From Auriscalpium vulgare (taxonomy: Eukaryota > Basidiomycota > Agaricomycetes > Russulales > Auriscalpiaceae): a stretch of 64,000 nt of DNA. Numbering within the stretch: position 1 is the stretch's first letter; each line of letters begins with the position of its first letter. This document shows, piece by piece, positions 57,261 to 64,000 of the stretch. Location: the NCBI GenBank assembly GCA_019915015.1, contig JAHBBC010000009.1:1116001-1180000 (forward strand), given 5' to 3'. The translations under genes were made by a program, and so were the position numbers. The notes below the pieces were generated by a model that worked only from the letters and a program-made list of their open reading frames with translations, had not been told where the DNA came from and did no database searches.

Positions 57261-57846
57261 CTGGTGAGGACAGGACGCGCGCTCGAGGTCTCCGTGACTG
57301 TCGGATCCGTTAGACAGGACCGTGCATGCGCTGGACACGCTGAATGCTGCGTGAGCCACTGCCAGAGAGATCGCAGGCGGTCATCACATACCTCTCGCCA
57401 GGAGTCTGTTCCACCACATCCTGCATATTTGGAGCCCCACGCGTTGGGGATGATTCCGCTGAGTAGGGAAGAGCTGGAGTGCATGGGAGCCTCGCCAAAA
57501 GTCGGCTCGTGCAGACGGGGCCACGCCGCACGCGCATACATGAAGACAGAAGGAACCCTCTCGGTCTGCATCTTCCGAGGCTCTCAGTGGGGTATGCGGC
57601 TGATGAAAGTCAATCAGCCGGTAGTATGGCACGCCAGGAACACAGATCGCCACTCATATGGCGCATTCACGCGCGCCTCTGCCTGCTTCGTATTCGTTCT
57701 AGACCTTAGACATCCAACGTTGAGCGAAGCTCAATCGCATGCCTCGTTCACTTCAGCGCGTAAAATTATTTCCACAAGTATGCTAACTAAGTAATATACT
57801 TAACTCTATAAAAACTCTACTAGATAAAAAGATGATCAGCAGCTAC

Positions 57847-59883
57847 TTATGCGTCCGCGGCATCCACCTCCGACCACTCGTCCGCACTCCGCTCGCCCTC
57901 GCTCAGGCCCTCCGAGCTATCCTCTGCGCCGTACACGAGCACCGCATCCCCGGTATCCCCGTGCGTCACGGCGTGCGCATCGCGGCGCGGCGGCAAAGCG
58001 ATCTGGACGTGAGCGAGCGAGTCGATAAACAGCTCCGGCTGCGGCGAGCCCGAAGCCGACGACTGCGCGGGCGAGGCGCTGCGCGAGCGCGGTGGCGACG
58101 CAACAGCAGACGATAGAGATGGCTCCGGGGCGGAGTGTGCTCGCTTGTCTGCGTCCTGGGCGGCTTCGGGGGCGGGGGTGACATCGGCCGCGGGGGTGTG
58201 GGCTACGGCCACCTCGTCCGCAGGGGAGGACCGCGTTTCGACGGCGGCAGCATCTGCGACTGCGGCTTCATGAACGGCGAAGAGTGCTGCAGATGGCTCT
58301 GCGACACTCTGTGCGGACGCGTCTTCGTCTTGCGCGGCCGGTGGGGACGAAGTGGCGGTGTTGTCAGACTCGGTGGTCATCGGCGTGGGACCCGCCGACG
58401 ACTCCGCACGCGCATCGCCTGCCGGGGAGGGGGCTTCGAAGCCAGGTGCAGCAGCCGCAACTTCATCAGCGACAGATGTCTCGACGCTCTGTGCCGGCAC
58501 GCCTTCAAGTTCGTCTTGCGGGGCCGGTGCGGACGGAGTGCTGTCGAGCTCGGGGGCGATCGGCGCGGAGGACGATTCAGCATGGACAGCGTCCACAGGG
58601 GCGGGAGCCCGAGCCGCAGCCCCGCGCTCCACGCGCTCGAGCGCCCCCTCCACGACGCGCACGGCGGCCCTGCGCGCCGCGCGCACGACCTCGTCGCCAT
58701 CGCTCTGCACGCCGTCGAGCTGCTCGAGGAGGCCCTCGAGCGCGTGTGCGTATTGCGCGGCGGCGCACGCGTCGCCGGGTGCGGGCGTGGGAAGCGCGCG
58801 GAGGGCGGTGTGGATGGTGTCAATGGCGGAGAGGGGCGTGGGCGGGGTGCGAGGGGCAGGGGGCGGTGTGCGAGGGGCAGGAGGCGCGGTGCGAGGGGCA
58901 GGGGGCGCGGTGCGAGGGGCAGGGGGCGCGGTGCGTGCGGAGGAGGCAGTGCGTGCGGGTGGCGCGGTGCGTGCGGGGACAATTGGAGCGGAAGCGGGGG
59001 CGCGAGCGGGGGAGGCAGCCTGGGCGGCGCAAAGGCAGTCAGCATCATCGCACGCCGACGCGCAGCAGCAAGCCGCACACACCTTCTCCGCCGCCGCCGA
59101 CGGCGCAAGGCCGCTCAAAAGACTGAGCAGCATGTCCTCGATCTCCTTGTCCGACTCGACGCGCACGCGTTGCTGCAGTCGTGCTTGGAGTGTGTCGGGG
59201 GCCGGGGCCGCGGGGACCTTGCCTTTACCTTTGATGTCCGGCGCAGGGCGGGCGGTCTGCGGCTGAAGGAAAAGAAATGTGTTAGGATACGTAGCGCTAT
59301 GCAACATAGCACAGACCCGTACTGTGGCCGCGGGCGCGGGTTGCTGGCCGTACAACAAGGCCAGGATGTCCTGCAGGGAGGCGGCTTCTACATCGTGCGT
59401 CGCGGGTACTGACGCCCTCTGTCGCGTGGGTGCGGAATATCCGAGCCAAAGCGGGTCGACGGAGTCGTACCGACCTACCCTGCGCAGCTGCGTCCCCAGA
59501 CTTTCGCGTTCGGCGTGCAAGAACCGCATCTCCTGCTCGCGATGGAGCCGGAGCGCGTGCTCGCGCTGCGCCCGCTCCGCGTGGGCCTGGACGGCGAGCT
59601 GCTCGAGCTGGCGGTCGAACGCCGCGGCCTCGCGCTGGTGGAGCCGCGCGGCCGCCTCGCGCGCGCCCTCGGCGGCGTGCATCTCTGCTAGGGCGCGGCG
59701 GTAGCGCGCCTCGGAGGCCTGGAGGTCGGTGGGGGCGAACGGGGCGGCGTAGTCGTCGGTGGGGCTGAGGTACGATCGCGAGTGCGGCGCGGGGAAGTAC
59801 GCGGGGTACGCGCTAGGACTAGGAGAATGGTGATAGGGGTAGGGAGTATGCGGGGCTGGGGCTTGGGGGACGACGAAGAGCAT
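57847..59883 (-). CDS. BAG-domain Hsp70 co-chaperone-like protein, copy 1
   Basis: Predicted Hsp70/Hsc70 nucleotide-exchange co-chaperone. Starts MLFVVPQAPAPHTPYPYHHS. A long charged coiled coil is at residues ~55-130 (ASEARYRRALAEMHAAEGAR, RQLEQLAVQAHAERAQREHA). A 60-nt in-frame intron (GTACGG..TTCAG, ~59290-59350) is likely. A BAG-like three-helix region follows: IDTIHTALRALPTPAPGD, HALEGLLEQLDGVQSDGDEV, RAARRAAVRVVEGALERVER. Before it lies a tandem Pro-rich array (PRTAPPA units, ~58840-58960); after it a long acidic Ala/Glu/Ser tail ending WSEVDAADA. Tandem paralogue of copy 2. The BAG assignment is by pattern; copy-1 repeats and tail are poorly conserved. Confidence 0.75.
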   Translation of the reverse strand: MLFVVPQAPAPHTPYPYHHSPSPSAYPAYFPAPHSRSYLSPTDDYAAPFAPTDLQASEARYRRALAEMHAAEGAREAAARLHQREAAAFDRQLEQLAVQAHAERAQREHALRLHREQEMRFLHAERESLGTQLRRVGRYDSVDPLWLGYSAPTRQRASVPATHDVEAASLQDILALLYGQQPAPAATVRVCAMLHSATYPNTFLFLQPQTARPAPDIKGKGKVPAAPAPDTLQARLQQRVRVESDKEIEDMLLSLLSGLAPSAAAEKVCAACCCASACDDADCLCAAQAASPARAPASAPIVPARTAPPARTASSARTAPPAPRTAPPAPRTAPPAPRTPPPAPRTPPTPLSAIDTIHTALRALPTPAPGDACAAAQYAHALEGLLEQLDGVQSDGDEVVRAARRAAVRVVEGALERVERGAAARAPAPVDAVHAESSSAPIAPELDSTPSAPAPQDELEGVPAQSVETSVADEVAAAAPGFEAPSPAGDARAESSAGPTPMTTESDNTATSSPPAAQDEDASAQSVAEPSAALFAVHEAAVADAAAVETRSSPADEVAVAHTPAADVTPAPEAAQDADKRAHSAPEPSLSSAVASPPRSRSASPAQSSASGSPQPELFIDSLAHVQIALPPRRDAHAVTHGDTGDAVLVYGAEDSSEGLSEGERSADEWSEVDAADA

Positions 59884-59979
59884 CTTGTGAGGGTCTGCGA
59901 GTGCTTGGTAGGTGGGTGTGGGCGGGATGTCACGGTCGGAAAAGAATAAGCGGAAGGAGGGAGAAGGCGGGGGCGCAGG

Positions 59980-59988
59980 CTTTATAGG
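59980..59988 (-). promoter_or_regulatory. TATA box of BAG copy 1
   Basis: cctataaag on the minus strand about 100 bp before the ATG at 59883; the same element with the same surroundings precedes copy 2. Confidence 0.65.
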
Positions 59989-60098
59989 GCAGTGCGCGGT
60001 GCTCAGTCATCCTCGGCGGATGCTGCGCGTCGAGTGCGGGGGCGGCGAGGCGGAACATGATGACGGTGGAAGGTCAGTGAGACGGCGGGAGGGTGCGG

Positions 60099-60121
60099 GA
60101 TTGCAGGAGAATCTGCGAGAA
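60099..60121 (-). promoter_or_regulatory. step-type heat-shock-element-like motif, BAG copy 1
   Basis: Minus strand reads TTC-n7-TTC-n7-ATC, i.e. GAA at 60119-60121 and 60109-60111 on the plus strand plus an imperfect third unit. Spacing fits the step-type HSE described in yeast. Conserved upstream of copy 2. Confidence 0.4.
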
Positions 60122-60129
60122 TGCGCTGT

Positions 60130-60508
60130 GACTAATCGGGCACAGGCCGACTCCGAGTCGGCGTCGGCCGACAGTCTGGCGACAGTGCGCGTTATGTTGT
60201 ATCCGATACCCTCAGAAAGGCCTCCACGTCGAACGGCACGGGTACGGCGAGCCTACGCGGTAGCCCACTACCGGCTGATCAACTGTCATCGGCCGCGTTC
60301 GTTCAGACTGCTTCCAGGAGACTAGCCCCAGCCTACTACTTCGTATTCATTCCAGACCTTCCCAGACATCCAATGTCGAGCAAAGCTCAATCGCATATCT
60401 CGTTCACTTCCAGTCAGCGCGTACAATTATTACCGCATATATGCTAACTAATATACAGCATGTACATAACTCTACTTCATAAAATTAAAAACGATCATCA
60501 TCAACGAC
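60130..60508. other. intergenic between the BAG copies
   Basis: 5' flank of copy 1, with the perfect inverted repeat gccgactccgagtcggc near 60147-60163, and the duplicated 3' flank of copy 2 (about 60340-60508), which matches 57690-57846. Confidence 0.5.
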
Positions 60509-62623
60509 TTATGCGTCCGCGACATCCACCTCCGACCACTCGTCCGCACTCCTCTCGCCCTCGCCCTCCGAACCATCATCTGCGCCGTGCACAAGCACCG
60601 CGTCCCCGGTATCCTCGTGCGCCGGCGTCCCTCGGCGCGGCGGGAACGTGAACTGGTCGTGCGCGAGCGAGTCTAGGAACGGCGATCCTGACTGGGAGGG
60701 CGAAGTTGCCTCTAATTCGCGGGGACTGTGCGGTGCCTCCATTTCTGCGTCGGCGGACTCGATAACAGGTGGCTCTGCCGATGCGTCCAAGGGTGTGGCG
60801 TCGGCTTCAGGGGTGGGGGTGGGGGTGGGGGATACGACCGATACGACCGCAGCGGCTGACCCGTCCGCGGGGGAGGGCAGGCTTTCGACGACAGCAGCAT
60901 CATTCTCGGCTTCATTGACAGTGACGGGCGCTGCTACTGATAATACTGCGACGCTCTGTGCGGGGACGTCTTCGCCTTGCGCAGCCGGTGTGGCAGAGGT
61001 GATCGTGTTGTCGGCCTCGGGCGTCGTCGTAGACGACTCCACGTGTGCTTCCGCGGGTGATAGCGAGGTCTCGACGTCAGGCCCAACAGCCTCAGCTTCA
61101 TCGACAGTGACAGGCGCGACAGAAAACTCTGCGACGCTCAGTGCGGGCTCGGCTTCGTCTTGCGCGGCCGGTGTGGCCGAAGTGGTGGTGTCATCGACCT
61201 CGGGGGTGGCCGTGGGCGCCGTTGCCGACTCCGCACGCGCGTCGTCCACGGGGGAGGGAGAGCTTTCGGCGACAGGCGCAGCGGCGCCGTCTTCACTGCC
61301 CACTGTCGTGCTCTGGGCAGACTCGCCTTGCGACACGGGGGAAGGCGCCACACTATCTATGCCGTCCAGCGCGCCCTCCACCTCGCGCACGGCCGCCCTG
61401 CGCGCCGCGCGCACGACCTCGTCGCCGTCGCTCTGCACGCCGTCGAGCTGCTCGAGGAGGCCCTCAAGCGCGTACTTGTACTGCGCGGCGGCGCGGGCGT
61501 CGCCGGGCGCGGGCGCGGGGAGCGCGCGGAATGCGGTGTGGATGGTGTCGATGGTGGAAAGAGGGGTAGTGGGGGCAGGCGAGGCCGTGCGTGCAGGGGA
61601 GGCCGTGCGTGTAGGGGAGGCCGTGCGTGCAGGGGAGGCCGTGCGAGGAGAGGCGGCGTGTGCAGGAGAGGCGGCGCGTACAGCGGAGGCGGCGCGTGCA
61701 GGAGTGATAGAAGCGGGGGCGCGAGCCGAGGAGGCATGCGAGGCAGTCTGAGCACCGCACTCAGCGTCATTGCAGTGATTGCACGCCGAAAAGCTGCAGG
61801 GACAATCCGCAGACGCCTGCTCCGACGACGGCGCGAGGTTCGTCAGAATGTTGCGCAACGTGTCCTCGACCTCCTTGTCCGACTCGGCGCGCAGGCGCTG
61901 CTCCAGTCGCGCTTGAAGTGTGTCGGGGACTGGAGCCACAGGGGCCTTGCCTTTGCCTTTGACGTCCGCGACAACGGGAGCGGGTTGCGGCTGCAGGGAG
62001 AGAAGAAGTGTATGAGGATACGGGGCGGTGGTCGACGAAACAAAGAGACATACTGTGGGCGTACACGGGGGCTGCTGGCCGTAGAACAAGTTCAGGATAT
62101 CCTGGAGCGAAGTAGCATCTTCACCGCGCTTCGCTGGTGCTGGGCCCCTCGAGGCGGGATACCCGAGTGAAACCGGGTCGACGGGTTCGTACCGCTGCGT
62201 CGTTAGGCCTTCGCGTTCGAACCTCTCAAGGGCTTGGAGGAATTGACGCTGCTGCTGCGCCCGCTCCTGCTCGCGGTGAAGCTGCAGCGCGTGCTCACGC
62301 TGCGCACGCTCCGCTTCGGCCTGGATGGCCAGCTGCTCGAGCTGCCGGCGGAACGCCGCCTCACGCTGGTGACGCAGCACGGCCGCGGCGCGCGCACTCT
62401 CGGCGGCGCGGACCTCCGCTAGGGCGCGGCGGTAGCGCGCCTCAGAGGCCTCGAGGTCGGTGGGGGTGAACGCGGCGGCGTAGTCGTCAGGGCTGTTGAA
62501 GTACGATCGCGGGGACGGGGCGTGCGGCGCTGGGAGGTACGCGGGGTACGCGCTGGCGCTGGGAGAGTGGTGATAAGGGTAGGGAGTATGGGCGTGCGGC
62601 GCTGGGGGAACGGCAAAGAGCAT
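60509..62623 (-). CDS. BAG-domain Hsp70 co-chaperone-like protein, copy 2
   Basis: Starts MLFAVPPAPHAHTPYPYHHS. The open frame runs on upstream to 62737, but the TATA box lies inside that extension, so 62623 is preferred. Coiled coil EARYRRALAEVRAAESARAA and RQLEQLAIQAEAERAQREHA. Intron of ~63 nt (GTATGTC..CTGCAG, 61992-62054). BAG-like helices IDTIHTAFRALPAPAPGD, YALEGLLEQLDGVQSDGDEV and RAARRAAVREVEGALDGI. A spacer with ARTASP-type repeats precedes them and a long acidic tail ends WSEVDVADA. Same architecture as copy 1, including promoter elements. The BAG helices and N-terminus are the most conserved parts and the tails have diverged most. Probably heat- or stress-responsive by analogy. 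Confidence 0.75.
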   Translation of the reverse strand: MLFAVPPAPHAHTPYPYHHSPSASAYPAYLPAPHAPSPRSYFNSPDDYAAAFTPTDLEASEARYRRALAEVRAAESARAAAVLRHQREAAFRRQLEQLAIQAEAERAQREHALQLHREQERAQQQRQFLQALERFEREGLTTQRYEPVDPVSLGYPASRGPAPAKRGEDATSLQDILNLFYGQQPPCTPTVCLFVSSTTAPYPHTLLLSLQPQPAPVVADVKGKGKAPVAPVPDTLQARLEQRLRAESDKEVEDTLRNILTNLAPSSEQASADCPCSFSACNHCNDAECGAQTASHASSARAPASITPARAASAVRAASPAHAASPRTASPARTASPTRTASPARTASPAPTTPLSTIDTIHTAFRALPAPAPGDARAAAQYKYALEGLLEQLDGVQSDGDEVVRAARRAAVREVEGALDGIDSVAPSPVSQGESAQSTTVGSEDGAAAPVAESSPSPVDDARAESATAPTATPEVDDTTTSATPAAQDEAEPALSVAEFSVAPVTVDEAEAVGPDVETSLSPAEAHVESSTTTPEADNTITSATPAAQGEDVPAQSVAVLSVAAPVTVNEAENDAAVVESLPSPADGSAAAVVSVVSPTPTPTPEADATPLDASAEPPVIESADAEMEAPHSPRELEATSPSQSGSPFLDSLAHDQFTFPPRRGTPAHEDTGDAVLVHGADDGSEGEGERSADEWSEVDVADA

Positions 62624-62715
62624 TGTGTGGTGTGGTAGGAGAGTGCTTGGGTGGGTGGGAGGATGTATGCGGTCGCAAAAGAATGAGTGGAGGGAGAGAA
62701 ACGGCGGGCGCGCAG

Positions 62716-62724
62716 GCTTTATAG
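62716..62724 (-). promoter_or_regulatory. TATA box of BAG copy 2
   Basis: cctataaag on the minus strand, about 95 bp before the ATG at 62623. Confidence 0.65.
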
Positions 62725-62817
62725 GGCAGTGCGCCATGCTCAGTCATCCGAGTCGGATGCTGCGCGTCGACGTCGAGGGGGAACATGACGATGCTGGAAG
62801 GCGGCGGGAGAGTGCGG

Positions 62818-62840
62818 GACTGCTGGAGAATCTGCGAGAA
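62818..62840 (-). promoter_or_regulatory. step-type heat-shock-element-like motif, BAG copy 2
   Basis: GAA at 62838-62840 and 62828-62830 plus imperfect GAC at 62818-62820 (plus strand), the same 7-nt spacing as upstream of copy 1. Confidence 0.4.
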
Positions 62841-62870
62841 TATTGTAATGACTAATCGGGCACAGGCCGA

Positions 62871-64000
62871 GCCGGGGTCAGCGTCGGCCGACAAGCCGGG
62901 CGTTGAGTACGTCGAACGGTGGTGTCTCAGGCCCGTTGACAACAACTCGGACCTTCGCAGTTGACTTCACCCAGTGCGCATCATATTGTATGCGGTACCC
63001 TTAGATTGACGAAAGACCTCCATTGTCCTGCTCCCGACAAAAGTGGCGTCGAACTGGACTGGCGAGTCTAGCCCACAAGCTCGAGGGACCTAGAGTGTTG
63101 CCCAACGCCCCCCGGGTCGACCTGCTCCCTACGTCGAACTATGCACTTGTTTCACTCTCTTGCCCTGGTGAGTCTAGCTCTGGATCTGGATCTGAATGAC
63201 CACATCGCCAGTGCCTCCGGAGTGCCTCTGGTTGTACGACTGCTGTATACGTGGTTAACCCACGCCTTCATGACTTTGACATCATGCATCATCTCATCTC
63301 TCACATCGATGACCGTCTGCTCGCGCCGCTTCAATATAAGCTCGTGCGTCGTCTCTCTGGGCTTTCAGCGCGCTCCCAGTGCATGTGCGCCTTTCTATCC
63401 ACGGAGACGGGCCGCCATCCACCCTTTGCTGTGTCGTCGCGCAGAACTCCTGCTGCGGTATCTCCGCTTACTTTGTGTCCGTATAGTCTCCGTAGCTGAC
63501 TTTGATAGATGATGATAGTCGATCTGTCTTTATATCCACCACGCGGCTCGCGATTCGCCATCTCTCGCGGCTGCGGGCCTGCCGGGCTGGATCTCTGTTA
63601 TTGTTCACACCGCCTGCCCGTGCCCTCACCCGTTTTATCGAGTACCTGGAGCGAGATGACACTGTCCAGACGCAGCTAGTGACTAGTGACATCCTTCCCC
63701 CGACTCCATGCTTGCCCACCTGCGCTCTGCACTGCTAGACGCGGCACTCCTCGCCGTGCTATTGCTCGGCCGTTGTGGATCTGGATATACATGCAGCGCC
63801 CCCTGCGTAATACGTAGCATAGAGCCCCGCTATGTTCCTCTAGGACCCCTGCGGATTGCATCCATCCGATCCAATCAGCCTGATACTCTGTTGGCACAAT
63901 ACATTCTTTGAGACGATAGCATTTGTGTATCCCGCAAGCAGTTATTGTGTATCGACATGCGTAGTCCCAGAGATTACAATCGACGAGACTCGCGTTTGCG
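62871..64000. other. no recognisable gene
   Basis: Short frames only. 63487-63535 carries the inverted partner of the dispersed repeat at 39992-40038. Confidence 0.4.
63487..63535 (-). repeat. dispersed repeat, inverted partner of 39992-40038
   Basis: agtctccgtagctgactttg followed by gatagtcgatctgtc; the reverse complement matches 39992-40038 apart from a short insertion. Confidence 0.7.

Larger units (their letters stand above)
57690..60140 (-). repeat. BAG tandem duplication, unit 1
   Basis: Homologous to 60340-62870 from the 3' flank (tgagcgaagctcaatcgcat) through the gene to the 5' flank (gactaatcgggcacaggccg). Confidence 0.8.
60340..62870 (-). repeat. BAG tandem duplication, unit 2
   Basis: Second unit; see 57690-60140. 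Both units include promoter and terminator regions, so whole genes were duplicated. Confidence 0.8.

Noticed and set aside
58135..59412. 425-codon plus-strand frame antisense to BAG copy 1
   Set aside because: Gly/Arg-rich mirror of Pro/Ala repeats; the same effect appears antisense to copy 2 (60648-62170).
62624..62737. Upstream start for BAG copy 2 adding 38 residues
   Set aside because: The extension contains the TATA box conserved with copy 1, so it should lie outside the transcript.
1..64000. CRISPR arrays, bacterial operons or ribosome binding sites
   Set aside because: No short regularly spaced repeats; spliceosomal introns throughout show a fungal nuclear genome.

Overview
This looks like nuclear DNA of a filamentous basidiomycete, most likely an Agaricomycete (a Polyporales-type mushroom fits, but I cannot name the species). 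Reasons: GC-rich genes cut by many 48-65 nt GT..AG introns, FunK1-type fungal kinases, BTB/POZ multigene clusters, gene-rich P450s, a SAGA Sgf73 homologue, a Zn2Cys6 factor and a MADS-box factor, and no sign of operons. All gene models below were made by reading splice sites and frames by eye.

Layout. 1-12.7 kb: SGF73-like SAGA subunit (-), three tandem BTB/POZ paralogues (+) with a dead retroelement fragment between the first two, a large MYND-finger protein (-), and a complete FAD monooxygenase (-). 12.7-17.1 kb has no gene I can name. 17.1-23.3 kb: an RLM1/MEF2-type MADS-box regulator and a full-length Zn2Cys6 regulator (both +). 24.0-26.1 kb: a protein (-) made of four similar C2HC finger modules. 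28.4-35.6 kb: two FunK1 kinase genes in opposite orientation flanking a wrecked, internally deleted VPS5/SNX1 pseudogene. 35.8-41.3 kb: three copies of a small unknown protein family (-), two frameshifted, with a truncated P450 (+) between the first and second.

41.3-46.2 kb is repeat-rich and gene-poor: a ~1 kb foldback element with two oppositely oriented tRNA-like segments, a ~196 bp tandem repeat, and degenerate duplications. 46,161-50,373 is an intact-looking LTR retroelement with identical 234-bp LTRs and a 5-bp target duplication; it carries only one Gag-like ORF with a CCHC knuckle and has no room for pol. 50.6-51.1 kb: a small secreted Kre9/Knh1-like protein (-). 54.5-56.6 kb: a complete P450 (+). 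56.7-57.2 kb: an F-box/LRR relic. 57.8-62.7 kb: a tandem duplication of BAG-domain co-chaperone genes (-), each with a TATA box and a step-type heat-shock-element-like motif. The last ~1.2 kb has no recognisable gene.

The genes do not form one pathway. The region is a mixture of conserved regulators (SGF73, MADS, Zn2Cys6), expanding lineage-specific families (BTB, FunK1, P450, BAG, the small YW-tail family) and decaying copies of the same families, i.e. a duplication-and-decay landscape with one recent retroelement insertion.
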